NCBI GenBank assembly: GCA_014529385.2
Contig: CM043944.1
Span: 179,538,240 to 179,602,239 of the forward strand
Reading direction: 5' to 3'
Length of the DNA stretch: 64,000 nucleotides
DNA from: Adiantum capillus-veneris
Lineage: Eukaryota; Streptophyta; Polypodiopsida; Polypodiales; Pteridaceae
A program made the translations under genes and the position numbers. Below, piece after piece: positions 18,047 through 29,067 of the stretch. The stretch's first letter is position 1; each line of letters begins with the position of its first letter. The notes under the pieces are model-generated. The model saw nothing but the letters and a program-made list of their open reading frames with translations, did not search any database and was not told the DNA's origin.

Positions 18047-18430
18047 GGGACACATGTCAGCTCCCTAGCCTAGATGCCCTCAAGGTGTACTCAAATCCTA
18101 TTGGATGGCCTTGGAGGTGGACCAATGAGAATTAGGCTAGAGTAAATCTAGTTTAATTAATTTAAAAACACTTAATAAAAGAACCAATGGGAGTTAATCT
18201 CTCTAGAAGACTATTGGACAGTTTCCCAAGGGTTCCAATGAGCATTCAACAGCCAAATGGCTTGCCTGATTCCTATTGGCCAGGAGGCAAAGGGGTCCAA
18301 TGAGAGTTTAGTTGCATTTATTAATTACCTAAATCTCTCACAAAATGGGAAAGGGGGACACATGTCAGAAGGCTATCACTTATGCTGCTTAATTATCATT
18401 GGCTAAGCCTGGGGAGGACCAATAGGATGC
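18047..18430. promoter_or_regulatory. Degenerate ~61-bp tandem array carrying nine CCAAT boxes
   Basis: Forward CCAAT boxes lie at 18122, 18184, 18235, 18297 and 18419. Reverse ones (ATTGG) lie at 18100, 18213, 18275 and 18398. Four pairs are ATTGG followed 21-22 bases later by CCAAT. Spacing between equivalent boxes is about 51-62 or about 122 bases, and GGGACACATGTCAG recurs at 18047 and 18355 (308 bases, five times 61.6), so the array is a decayed tandem repeat. CCAAT is the NF-Y binding core. All nine boxes persist in the inverted copy (57382-57705). Confidence 0.75.
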
Positions 18431-19203
18431 TAGCAAGAGGGGTTGACCAAGAGAGAGAGGGGGCTGATTTTTCAAAGGCATTATCACCTACACACTCACA
18501 CTAGCTCATGTGTGGAGTAAGAATACCCTCTCTCCTTCTCAAGATTTAATGGAAAGCTTATCACCTACTCCAAGCTTGTGAGAAGGGAGGCCTACACCAA
18601 CAACTCTTGGCTTTGTGATGCAAATCCAACCAAGAGCCAAGCTTCAATGCATGCTCATATCCTCTACCATGCTAATCACTAAGCTAAGATATGCTAATAT
18701 TGAGTGATTATGTGAGGAGATGTACATCTTTCTTGTAAGAATACTCCTTCTTCCTCTAAATCTACTCTTATACCCCGCTAGCTCTCACCATCTTCAAAGA
18801 TGTGTGAGGTCTTGGGTCTGAGACCGTGAGGGAATTGATGTTGTGTTCGATAAGTATTTTTCTTAGTGCATGAAGTTTCCATCTTCATTACACTAGCTAG
18901 AATTTAAGGAAAACAAAGTATTGTATTGTAAAATGTCTCTCTTGATGGGAAAAACCATAATAGAAAGCCTTTTGGAGGGGGGACCGGCTCCATCCAAATC
19001 TAGTCCTCAACTGTTGTCATTTGCTTAATTTCTCACTCTTTTGAAGTATTGTTCATGCTATCTAACTAGGTGTTATGCTTTTTGTTGCTCTCTCCACCCA
19101 AGCACTCTTGTTATTCTCATTAGGAATCTATTCTAATGAAATGCTGACCATGCTCATGCTATTTTCCGCTACACACAAGTTACTAGACTAGTAAATGTTA
19201 CAT

Positions 19204-19215
19204 TGGTATCAGAGC
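19204..19215 (+). other. Primer-binding site (initiator tRNA-Met type)
   Basis: TGGTATCAGAGC, the common plant retrotransposon PBS complementary to the initiator tRNA-Met 3' end, lies one base after the LTR end. It fixes element polarity as plus. Confidence 0.85.
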
Positions 19216-19583
19216 ACAAGGTTTCTCTTTTCTTGCTCAAGAAGGGAGGTCCTCAAGCTATCTATCAATGGTTGGTACTATTAATTGCATGTGAGTAAGT
19301 AGAATAGGGATTTTTCAGACTTGCAGTGCGCTTGCCTTTGTGCAGTTAACAGGGCATCACCGTCAAGAGCTATGGTCTTAATAGTGGAGTCCTATGGCGC
19401 TTGCCTACGGCTTAACCACTATTGAGCTATTAGAAGGTTGACAAGAGTCGGTGTTGTTTTGGTGTTGAATGACCCTCTCTTCTATTCCTTGCAATTAATG
19501 GTATTCAAGCCACTGGTATAGTAGCAACTAGGGCTTGAAGTGCCAAAGTACAACTAGAAAGTTTACACCTAGAAGTTGTTAGA

Positions 19584-21100
19584 ATGGCTGAAAATAGTAA
19601 AGAGAGTGAAATTAATGTTGATAACTTTGATTTTGCTAATGAGCAAGCTACTAATGATGCCCCAATGCTTGTTAACTATCTTGTTTCTAGGCTTCAATAA
19701 GCCATGGGCAATCCATAGTGAAGTGCAATGGCAGCTTCGTGACCATGGGATTCTCCAAGATCCCCACCATGACGAGAGAGCACCTAGGAAGCCTCCTTGC
19801 AAGACTTACAAAAGAGGTCTCTCTTCGATTTGGGAAGAAGAAGAGGATCACTATGAAGGGCTCGGAAATTTGCTCCTTGATGACGCATCTCCTTCTCAAA
19901 GGAGAACTCGAGAGCCTCTACCAAAGGAACGATAAAGAAGTGAGTCTCCCACCACCTCAATAGAGATGGCTCCACGAAGACGGCGGGCTAAATGCTTTCC
20001 ATTGCCTCCAACATGCATAAGACCATCACATACTTCTCCACACCATACTTCAAAGAGGGATGACAAAAAGCAAGAGAAGAAAAAGGCGAGAAAGAGGAAA
20101 CCCTCTTCTCCATCTTCTTCATCCTCTTCCTCTTATGACAGTGATTGGTGAAGACAACAAAGATCAAGGAAAGAAAAAGGCAAGAAAGAGGTCACCACCC
20201 TCTTCCTAAAATTCTTCATCTTTTGAAGAAAGTGATGGTGCAACCTTTGAACCATCAAAAAGAAGAGGCCATAGGAAATCCTATGCCGCATGGAAGAGGT
20301 CATCAAAGCTGAAGAAGTTCAAAGAGGGAGGAAGAGCATCTCTTTCCTTAGCTACGATGGCACTTTTGGTGCTACAGACAAAGTCTTGGCCTTTATCCAA
20401 CAATTTGATGTGGCGCTCGGAGATGAGGGCTTCACGGAGTCCTCTAAGCTATGCCATGTAGCTTTGCACTTTCAAAAGTCCGCCCAAAAATGGTGGTCTA
20501 GCCTAAGAGCCAAATGTGAAGATCCACAAACATGGAAAGATTTAAGAGCTTCCATTATGAAGCAGTTTTTGGCCACCGATGCCAAAGACAAAGTACTCAC
20601 CGAATGGAGAATCTTGAAGCTCTCTCCCTATGAATCCATCCACAAATATGTAGACAAGTTTTGGGACCTACAACTCAAAGCCACTGTCTTGAAAAAAGGT
20701 TGAATTTTGGAGAGCAAAAGCAGGAATTTTGTGCGGGCTTAACCGAAGAAATGGCAGAGTATGTCAACTCCCACAGGCCACACACCATATCGGCGGAAAT
20801 ACATCATACTATGGTGTCCTCTCAAATCAATTTCCAAACAGGGGCTAATAGGAATTCTAAGCCCCCTAAAAACAAGGGTTCCAATGAGCCTAAGGGGAAG
20901 GACAATGTCCAAAAGTCTCCTAAGCGCAATTCCAGCAAAGCTAAGGAGAAGGGAGGTTACAAAGGCAAAAATAAACTCTCTCCTGAAGAGCTTGAGCGTT
21001 ATTGCAAGGATAACCGGTGTTTCAAGTGCGGCAAATAAGGGCATGTGTACCGCGCTTGTCCCCAAAAGAACAACTGCCATGATCCTCCTTAGCTACCTTG
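19584..21100 (+). pseudogene. Ty3/gypsy gag with zinc knuckle (block B copy)
   Basis: Starts at ATG 19584 (MAENSKESEINVDNFDF), 370 bases after the PBS. An in-frame stop comes early, after VSRLQ. The capsid core at 20290-20703 reads YDGTFGATDKVLAFIQQFDVALGDEGF, HVALHFQKSAQKWWSSLRAKC, ASIMKQF and SIHKYVDKFWDLQLKA, the standard retrotransposon Gag order. A frameshift near 20700 is shared with the inverted copy. The zinc knuckle at about 21018-21065 is CFKCGK-stop-GHVYRACP: CCHC residues are present but a TAA (21036-21038) replaces the expected Gln. The Ser/Lys-rich region 20040-20240 is a linker. It would coat element RNA if intact. Confidence 0.75.
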
Positions 21101-21652
21101 GTCGAAATACAAGAGGAGAAAAATCATCACAAAGGATCTCCTCTATGCCATGCTTGGGGAAAGGTAAGAGAACATGATGCTTTTATTCTCTTTGACCCTA
21201 GTTCTAATCACAATTTTACATCTATAGAGTTGGACACCAAGCTAGGCATACAAGCCTACGAGATGGGAGATGTCCTACCCGCAAACATTGCTTTCAAGGG
21301 GCAAGAAGCTTTAGTCACTCCCTTAAGCGGGAAAATGAGGCTCCATGTCCAAAGCTATGTGGACAAAGAGGACTTCTTTATCTCTCCTCTCAAGCATGAG
21401 GATGTAATCCTAGGGGCACCATGGTTTGATTGCATGGCTGCCAATGTTAAATTCCCTGAAAGGAGAATCTCCTTTATGTTCAGGGAAAAAGATATGTATA
21501 TAGATGCTAAGGAAATGGGTAACACTATACCCATTGTACATACACAATCTTTCAACAATTCAATAAAGAGCCCTATTTCCATATACATGATTTTTGTTAA
21601 AGATTCTCAAAATGAACCTTATGTTTTAGCAAAAGAAAATATACACAATTAA
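21101..21652 (+). pseudogene. Ty3/gypsy aspartic protease domain (block B copy)
   Basis: The open frame follows gag and reads HAWGKVREHDAFILFDPSSNHNFTSIELDTKLGIQ. The active-site triad usually DSG/DTG-x-xxHxFIS is here DPSSNHNF, so the catalytic loop is degraded. EDVILGAPWFDCMAANVKFPERRISF (about 21395-21480) is the C-terminal strand with the ILG-x-PW motif. The copy in block C has DPGSTHDF at the same place, so DP- appears lineage-typical while SSN is further decay. Ends at TAA 21650-21652. Confidence 0.7.
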
Positions 21653-21776
21653 AAGGAATTAGAGTTATCCAATTTTCTCAAGGGGTTTCAAGATGTCTTT
21701 ATTGACAACATCCCTTGTGAGATACCTCCTAAACATGGCAATGATGACCATGCAATTGTACTTCTTCCAAGAAGTT

Positions 21777-22900
21777 CACCACCTAACAAACCTCCTTATA
21801 GAGTTTCTCAAGCTCAACAAGAGGAGATTATGCGTGCATGAGTTAGTTGAGAAGGGCATGGTTAGGCCTAGCTCATCTCCATTTTGTTCTCCTGTGCTAC
21901 TAGTGAAAAAGAAAGATGGCACATATCGTATGTGTGTCGACTATAGAGCACTAAATAGGATCATTATCAAGAATAGATTTCCCGTTATACGGGTAGAAGA
22001 CCTATTTGATAATCTACAAGGGTCTACCTACTTCAGTAGGATTGACCTAAAAAGTGGCTATCATCAAATAAGGATAACTGATCAAGACATTGTAAAGACC
22101 ACATTTCGAACTACGTTTGGTATTTACAAATACATTGTCATGCCTTTTTGCTTGACCAATGCACCAGCCACATTCAAATGCTTGATGGAGAAGCTATTCA
22201 GGCCTTACCAAACCTTTACTACAGTGTTCTTTGATGATATCATCATCTACTCTAATTCATTAGACAAACACAAGAAACACCTCTAGGTAATATTTCAAGT
22301 TCTAAGAGAGAGAAAACTTTTTGTTAATCGAAAGAAAAGTGATGTTTTCTTACAAGAGATTCAGTATTTAGGTCACATAATCTCTCAAGAATCTTTATAG
22401 GTATGTCTGCATACTATAGAGGCTTCATAGAGAAGTTCTCACTAATAGCAGGACCATTACATGACCTAACAAAGAAAAACGTTAGGTACACATGGTCTTC
22501 CAAGGAGAACAATGCTTTCGAAAGAAAAGATTATCTCTCAACATGTGCTTACACTACCGAATCTCTCAAACCCATTTGAGGTCCAATGTGATCCTTGTAG
22601 TGATTGCCTTGGAGTTGTTTTGCTTCAAGAAGGGCACGCCATGGGCTATGAAAGTTAAAGGCTCGTACTATTGAGGAAGCTCTAGGCATATATGAAAAGG
22701 AACTCCTTGCAGTTCTACATGCCTTAGACTCATGGAAGCACTATTTATTGGGGACTCCTTTGATTCTGCGAACGGATCACCAAAGTCTTAAGTACTTCAT
22801 GACGCAGACCAACTCTCTGAAAAACAAATGAGGTGGGAAAATTTCCTTTTGCAATTTCATTTTCATATTGCTCACATTGCTGGCAAGCATAATCAAGTAG
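21777..22900 (+). pseudogene. Ty3/gypsy reverse transcriptase and RNase H, internally deleted (block B copy)
   Basis: RT fingers and palm are readable: LVEKGMVRPSSSPFCSPVLLVKKKDGTYRMCVDYRALN, RIDLKSGYHQIRI, TTFGIYKYIVMPFCLTNAPATF and the catalytic TTVFFDDIIIYS (FDD). A TAG at 22284-22286 follows DKHKKHL. After YLGHIISQE the frame jumps directly to MSAYYRGFIEKFS; compared with block C (IKTWPNPNLHVLRRFIG), about 90 bases of the RT connection are missing. RNase H remnants include ERKDYLST-like and LRTDHQSLKYFM-like readings near 22500-22810. There is a frameshift near 21830 relative to the inverted copy. Confidence 0.7.
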
Positions 22901-23708
22901 CCGATGCACTCTCAAAATGGCCGAGAGTGAACGCGGTTTCCATAGCAACTCACAATGATCTATCTTCTATGATAGATGAGTACGCTATTGATCCCGATTT
23001 TAGAGATGTGATTTCAGCCCTTGCACTAGGGAAGAAAGAGGGACCACTTTACAAGATGGTTATCTTCTCTATGGCAATAGACTATGCGTTACGTAGTGAC
23101 AATAGACTATGCGTTACTAGCTCACTACGTGAGAAAGTAATGTATGAATCTCATGCTCCTTCTTATGCAGGGCATAGAGGGATTCAGTCTACCCTAAAGG
23201 GGATTGAAACATATTTCTATTGGCCTATCATGAAATCAAACATACAAGAGTGTGTTTCTAAATGTGTGGTATGCCAAAAGACAAAGTTTGATAGAGGGAA
23301 GCAGCTTGGATTGCTTCACCCTTTGCCAATCCGTAATTCACCATGGGAGAGCATATCCATGGATTTTATCTTTGGATTGCCTAAGTATATCCATGGAATA
23401 CAAGAATATGGATGATAGTAGACAGGTTCAACAAACAAGCTCATTTTATACTTGTCAGAAAGACTATCAAAGACCATCAAATGGCAACCCTCTTTATTTC
23501 ACAAATCTTCAAGTACCATGGCTTGCCAATGTCCATAATGTCGGATAGAGCTCCTAGAATGACCAGTAATTTCTGGAAGGGTCACTTTGAGAATTTAGGA
23601 ACAAGGCTAAACTTATCTTCGGCCTATCACCCACAAACGGATGGCCAAAGTGAAATAGCTAACCTCACAATTCTTGATCTACTAGCCATCACACCCAGAC
23701 GGTGTTGA
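22828..23708 (+). pseudogene. Ty3/gypsy integrase, C-terminally truncated (block B copy)
   Basis: Begins with the RNase H end (FHIAHIAGKHNQVADALSKWP), then the zinc-binding HHCC domain (HAPSYAGHRGIQ...CVSKCVVCQKTK) and the catalytic core with Asp in SMDFIFGLPKY, Asp in MSDRAPRMTSNFW and Glu in TDGQSEIAN. All three catalytic residues are retained. One base is missing near 23395, so this copy is shifted where the inverted copy (52091-52972) is open. It stops after ILDLLAITPRRC with no C-terminal domain or chromodomain, so the element is truncated at about 23705. Confidence 0.8.
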
Positions 23709-24482
23709 TCTCTAACATGTCTCTTGATACATTAAAATTACATACCCAAGAAATCTTTCCCAATTAGGAATATTAAGTGGTTGGCACATCATAATGCAGC
23801 ACAAACGCTCACCTATGCATGTTACAAGACATAGAAACATAAAATTGTTGATGAACCCTCCCCCCGCAAATAACCATCTAGGTCTGGGTCATGAGCTGTT
23901 CAATAAGTCCCTCATTACTCCTACCGCAAATAACCTAAAAAGGTCTGGGCCATGAGATATAGAGGCCACTACTCATACTTATTAATACTCTCACCGTAAA
24001 GAACCACAAGGGTCCGGAACATATGTAAAAAACAACACTTTTCAAAACATTCAATACTCCCCTTGCAAATAACCATAAGGGTCTAGGGCCATGAGTATGT
24101 GCAAGCATTCTCAAACATCATTTCTCACTACTCCACTCGGAGTAATTCCAAAAAAATTCCAAGCAAAATCACCAAACAAGTTCTCAGATAGATTTAGAGA
24201 ATTGTTGAAAAAGCATTCTTGACATCAATTACACTCAAAAGATGATTGTGCTTCCATTTTGAAACCTGCACCAAAATTAGGGTCAGGTTTCTTCCATAAG
24301 GTTATAGTTAACCGCAACATGGTCCACAAGCACTTGAATAGTCAAAACAAGCCTCAACAAAAAGTTGTCATATAGCGGTGATGGTAGTCCCAGGACATAG
24401 CAATCACACTAGACCTCCAAGGTTATCGGTTTGAGAAGAGACACTTGGTGAGAGATTTCCAAAAATTTCAAGTCATAATTTG
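23709..24482. repeat. Non-coding stretch with fourfold ~70-bp imperfect repeat
   Basis: Between 23858 and 24095 the phrase C(T)CCC-GCAAATAACC-(A/T)-GGTCTGGGCCATGAG recurs four times at roughly 70-base spacing. The remainder shows no gene. The reverse copy is at about 51713-51945. Confidence 0.65.
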
Positions 24483-24706
24483 TGTTACCATATACATGTG
24501 GTAGTGATCTGTGTAAACACACTAGGACTGCTGAGGCATTTTTTCTCTCTTTAGGAGGTCTTTTCCCCCGTGCATTGTATTACGCCCATCACTCTAGGGC
24601 TATCTATCTCTCCATTGCACACTAAGTAATACACTCTCTATTGTGTGCCTTAAGCTTCCTTTGTCTTCTCCAATCTATGTGTTTTCTTGCAACCCTAATT
24701 CCAACA
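24483..24706 (+). repeat. 5' LTR of truncated copia element (block B copy)
   Basis: TGTTACC...TTCCAACA, followed after two bases by a PBS. Matches 51093-51317 in inverted orientation and, more distantly, 46467-46695. Confidence 0.85.
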
Positions 24707-24708
24707 AT

Positions 24709-24720
24709 TGGTATTAGAGC
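24709..24720 (+). other. Copia primer-binding site
   Basis: TGGTATTAGAGC, one base different from the usual TGGTATCAGAGC initiator tRNA-Met site, next to the LTR end. Confidence 0.75.
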
Positions 24721-24962
24721 AAGTTGCATCTTCTTGGGCTTAGTCGCCAGCACAAACTGAGAAGACAACGTATGTTTGAGAGCTTCTTCTTGCTCCAACT
24801 TGTAATCTTCACTACTGTGGCTACGATGATCCAAATTTAGATTTGTTTATTGCATTGTGTTCCTCTTACTTTGCTCTTCCATTCAAGTGTAATCATTCAA
24901 GATTCGGTGTAGGCTTTCAACTACGAGTTTGAGACCTTAAATCGCTGTTTTGAGTGCTTATA

Positions 24963-25120
24963 TGACAAAATGTTTTCACTAAGTGACAAAATTGCATGTG
25001 TAGGCCTGCTTGTAGTGGAACCGTAGGCCAAAATAAGCCCGAATCAAAAATATTGTCGACCTATAAACGCCCTCCAGAGCTCATTGAAACCCAAGAAAGC
25101 GAGAAGGGGTGTGTTCCAGT
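24963..25120. repeat. Island in flipped orientation relative to its inverted-repeat partner
   Basis: This ~157-bp stretch (start TGACAAAATG, end GTGTTCCAGT) matches 50891-51046 on the same strand, whereas everything around it matches in reverse. In the block B copy about 190 bases that B' lacks lie between the PBS-proximal region and the island. Confidence 0.85.
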
Positions 25121-25240
25121 ATGTTTTCTACATAACAGGTCCTATATAGTCTATTGTGGGTTGTTCTATATAGCACATGCTAGTCTCACTCAGTTTCTCC
25201 TCATTTTGGGTAGTTTTCACATCAGGTGCAGACATTTTCC

Positions 25241-25683
25241 ATGGCTGACAACAACATAGATGTGTTCAGGATGTTTGCTGTTGAGGACAGGTTGGATGGG
25301 GACAATTACCCTATGTGGACTTACATGATGCAACATGTTCTTTTGTCAAGGGCGTCTGAAATGTTATGGAGGGAATTGATGTACGTGTTGGTTCTAAGGA
25401 TGTAGTTGATATTGAGGATGTTGCAGGTCTCGCTGCAAGAATGTTGTTAGAGTTGTTTTGCCTACTACAAAACAAGCTTGTTAGGATGTAAACGATGCAC
25501 AGGCTCATGTGTTGATTGTGTTTTTTGTAAAGAGCACCATTACTCCTCATGTTTGTTCAGCAAAATCTACAAAACAAGCTTTGGATATTGTGGCTGGTCT
25601 TTATACAAGTCGGAATGAGGAAAAAATTGCTTTGTTGAATAAAGAGCTAAAATCAAACATTATGCATGAGGAAGATGATATAT
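25241..25683 (+). pseudogene. Copia gag N-terminus, cut by rearrangement
   Basis: Starts MADNNIDVFRMFAVEDRLDGDNYPMWTYMM, the usual copia Gag opening (UBN2-type domain), with a frameshift near 25350. It continues through HVCSAKSTKQALDIVAGLYTSRNEEKIALLNKELK and ends at HEEDDI, where block A' begins. The same gene continues uninterrupted in the other arm (50325 downward). Confidence 0.75.
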
Positions 25684-25686
25684 CTC

Positions 25687-25876
25687 CATGCTATACTCTA
25701 TAGTAAAAAAGCATACAACCCTAGAAGAGTGGTGTCAGATGATATTAACTCAGGAGACAATTGATATTTCAACGAAGAAGATGTCCCAGGATAACCAAAG
25801 TGAAAAAACAACATCCACTAAACCAGCACAGTGGGAACGACTGCTGCAGTACCACTCTCAGCCATAGAAGATATGC
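25687..25876 (+). pseudogene. Ty3/gypsy gag fragment (A' copy)
   Basis: Truncated counterpart of 631-824. Here the frame HAILYSKK...VVSDDINSGDN is continuous to a TGA at 25762-25764, unlike the shifted copy 1. Interrupted at 25877-25880 (TTAA) by the TIR element. Confidence 0.6.
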
Positions 25877-25880
25877 TTAA

Positions 25881-27207
25881 CACTAGAATGGTAACCTAAC
25901 AGGACATAAAAGTGTCCTTTCAGGGTTTGGGAAAAAATTCCAAAACCATAGTAGATCCACTCATTTTGAAAAATCCTTTCATGAGCTTATAGTTCAATAA
26001 CTACTACATATGGAAAAAATAAGAAACTTGTAATTTTTCTCATCCCTTGGTCACTACAAGCCTCCAATTGATGGACCAGTGCATTTTTCCCAAAACAGCA
26101 ATTTCTTACGGTTGATTGCATATAAATAAGAGTGAGGATTTTTGTAGGACATGAGATAAAATGCCCCGTTAACTTCAATGGGTTGGTGACCAAAACATAT
26201 GGTTTGTTTTACCTCACTAATTTTTTTTTGGGCAAAAAAAAGGTACAAAAAAGTTGCATTTTGCCATTCTACGGACCTATCATCAAAGTTTCTATAGTCA
26301 CGCTCAATACAGATACTATATACATGTTTTCTTAGTTCCCTTTGGGCCTTTGGATTCAAAAGGAGCCATAGAGCATGTCAAAAGGATAATGGATCTCTTA
26401 CAATTGGAACCTTGGGGGCAATGATAAAGTGCTAAATACAGCAAACATGAAAAAACTGGGTTTAGCATTATGACCTCTAGAAACCCATAGAAACTATTCA
26501 ATATCTAGCCAAGTTTTTAGTCTATGATTAGATATGGTTACTAACTACAAAATACACACAATTGGCCTAAGAAACTAGCAATATTGAGAAATTTATACTT
26601 GCTACTCTAAAATGTATCGTATTCTTCAGCAATCAAAAAACTCAACCATCATCATATACTATGCTATATAGCATATTAGGTCCCCCAAAACTCAATATAG
26701 ATTAGCTTTATGTTATATATTACACTTACACAATCAAAATTGAATTTGGATATCAAGAAAGCCCCCAAAAAATCCTAAAAGTGCTAATTTTGGCCAAAAA
26801 ACAGGATTATGCAATTCTTGTAAATGGTCATAACTTTCAATTTTAACACTTAGCTCTCCCTACAAGCATCAAAACATGTTGAGAACTATGAAGGCCTAAC
26901 CTCTAGCCATCTAAACCTCACAAACATGAAGTTTAGAGTGGTATAGTTGCCAAAAATCGAAAAAAGACCAAAAACAGGACTCGTTTTTTCATACAGTTTA
27001 GGTTCAAAAATGTTGTGCAAGAGTAAGGTTAATGGTGAGATCGATAAAAAAAAATGCTAAGTTTTTTTCAGCTCATAAGGCAACTTTGTGGATATATAGC
27101 ACCTAGAAATCCATTTTCATACTCTTCAAATAATTCAAGAAAAATGGTCACTTAACAAGACACAAAAGTGTCCAAGGACATAAAAGTGCCATGTTACCAT
27201 TCTAGTG
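25881..27207. mobile_element. piggyBac-like TIR element (A' copy, 1327 bp)
   Basis: Same ends and TTAA flanks (25877-25880, 27208-27211) as 829-2160, with a handful of single-base indels. It is present because the surrounding block was duplicated, not by a second insertion. Confidence 0.75.
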
Positions 27208-27211
27208 TTAA

Positions 27212-27536
27212 AAGGATGAACGACATGATGAACAACATGCAAAAAGAACCTATGAGGGGACCAGGACAACAAATACCTCAATAGGGACAACCAACTAGGA
27301 AACAAAAATGGTTTGCAATCGAGGGTAAATGGACCAACCATGAGACCCACCAGTGCTACTTCACACCAAAGTATGATGGGAATGTTCAGTACGTACCCAT
27401 GAGGCCATAAGAACAACCCATGTACAGATATCAGCCTAATATGGCCCAAGCTCAAAGACCACCAATGGGTATGGAAAGACCTCAACCTGTGTTGGAACAA
27501 TAACTTCCGTATCCAGGACATAATGCAGTGCCTGTA
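27212..27536 (+). pseudogene. Ty3/gypsy gag C-terminal part (A' copy)
   Basis: Counterpart of 2165-2489 with the same in-frame stops, so those stops predate the duplication. Confidence 0.6.
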
Positions 27537-27537
27537 A

Positions 27538-27682
27538 TGTTGAGAGAGAGAGAGAGAGTGCACAGAAATAGAACCCCAAAGTGTGTAGAATACACACATG
27601 AGATGATGTATATATAGAGGGGACCTGGGTGCCATATATAGAGAAGCCATATATTGAGTAGCTTTCACATATAATCTCAACA
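27538..27682 (-). repeat. Short LTR-like repeat (A' copy)
   Basis: Counterpart of 2491-2635, same TGTTGAG/CTCAACA ends and the same 145-bp length. Confidence 0.45.
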
Positions 27683-28371
27683 TCCCCGCACAAATAAGGG
27701 TCCCTTACTATGGATGAAAAAACCCTTGGGGATCAAGGGAAAAACCCACAGCTCTATATACACCCACCGTTATATTATAAAAATCATTGAATATACAAAA
27801 GTTCATGAGGAGCTACATCACTCCTTTTACAATGAGTATTTTATGAGGAGCTACATCACTCCTTTTACAATGAATGTTCTATGAGGAGTTACAGTACTCG
27901 TATCCTATCAAATACAATAATGAATACAAAGGTTCAATAAAGAGGTGTAAAGGCTATCGATTAGCTCGTAATCAAAAGTGTCTCCATGAATTTTCTATGT
28001 AGCTTGTCATCACTATCGCATCACCAAACATATCTTCATGTTGTCATCAATATGGCATCACCCAAACTTGTCTTCATAAATCTTTTATTGTCACGAAGTT
28101 TGTCTTCATGAAATCAATTCTTTGATCAATCCTACATAGATCACCAAAAAAACATAGTCATGAAAATTATTAGCATCGTTAGTGAAATAATTACGTTCAC
28201 ATGCCATAAGAGATGGTTTGCAACGTCACTCTTTTGACGACATATATACGCACGACAACATATGTGGACATAAAGTATGAGCATAAAAAGTACAAGATGC
28301 ATGATACGTAATGCAAATGACATGTGTGTATACTACATAACTCGACATTTATCAACGTAGTGATATCAATG

Positions 28372-28586
28372 AGTATCATCAAGGTATTAACAAAATATCA
28401 TCATTGTATCAATAAAAATGAATAAATCATCATGGTATCAACGCAAAGCATCATAGAATAATCATTGTATCAACGAAACAACATCATGGTATCATCGAGA
28501 ATAACCATGGTATCAACAAAACAACATCATGATATCACCGAGAATAACCATGGTATCAACAAAAAAACATCATGGTATCATCGAAA
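28372..28586. repeat. ATCATGGTATCAAC minisatellite (A' copy)
   Basis: Counterpart of 3325-3540 with the same unit order. Confidence 0.75.
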
Positions 28587-29067
28587 ATCAAATAGCATGA
28601 CTGTTCACCATATCCTCCACTAGCTTTCGCATACCTCCTTTTCCAAAGTTAGTTCCTAATGGCATACCTATCTCCCGCAGATGGATCTTGCCATCCTTAA
28701 AAAACACAAGATCTCTTTTTAAGGAATCACTAAAGCTATCACAATCCCTTCTCCCATGGTCTGTGCCATCACATCATATGCATCTGTGCACAAATCCTTC
28801 TTTGCTTTGGTATTTTTGTCCTGCCAACAGGTTGTCATTTCTCTTCAAGCCTTGTTAGCTTTAACTTCATTTCTTGCATGCCCTTAACAAGCTCATCAAG
28901 CATTGAATTATCAACTTTTGTACTCACAATAGTAGGGTTTGGTTTGGAATCTATGACGTGCTAGGAGGAGAGGTAGTACCATTCACCACCATCTTGTCCC
29001 TACGAGGTTGCCTCTTAGCAAGCAATGAGACTGCGTCTTCAACCTCTTTCCACTCAGCCTTTAGACC

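Larger units (their letters stand above)
17923..19202 (+). repeat. 5' LTR of block B Ty3/gypsy element
   Basis: The right end is secure: GTTACA at 19197-19202 abuts a TGGTATCAGAGC primer-binding site. The left end is the best inverted match (TGTCAC at 17923) and is tentative. The LTR contains a CA microsatellite, the phased CCAAT array and AATAAA-like signals. No 3' LTR was found, since the element is cut after integrase. Confidence 0.5.
12879..25683 (+). repeat. Inverted block B (12.8 kb), partner of 50326-62926
   Basis: Reads as the reverse complement of 50326-62926 nearly base for base. The exception is one ~157-bp island (24963-25120) that is in the same orientation in both arms, plus about 190 bp of extra sequence beside it. 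The right end cuts a copia gag in mid-frame and joins block A'. Confidence 0.95.
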
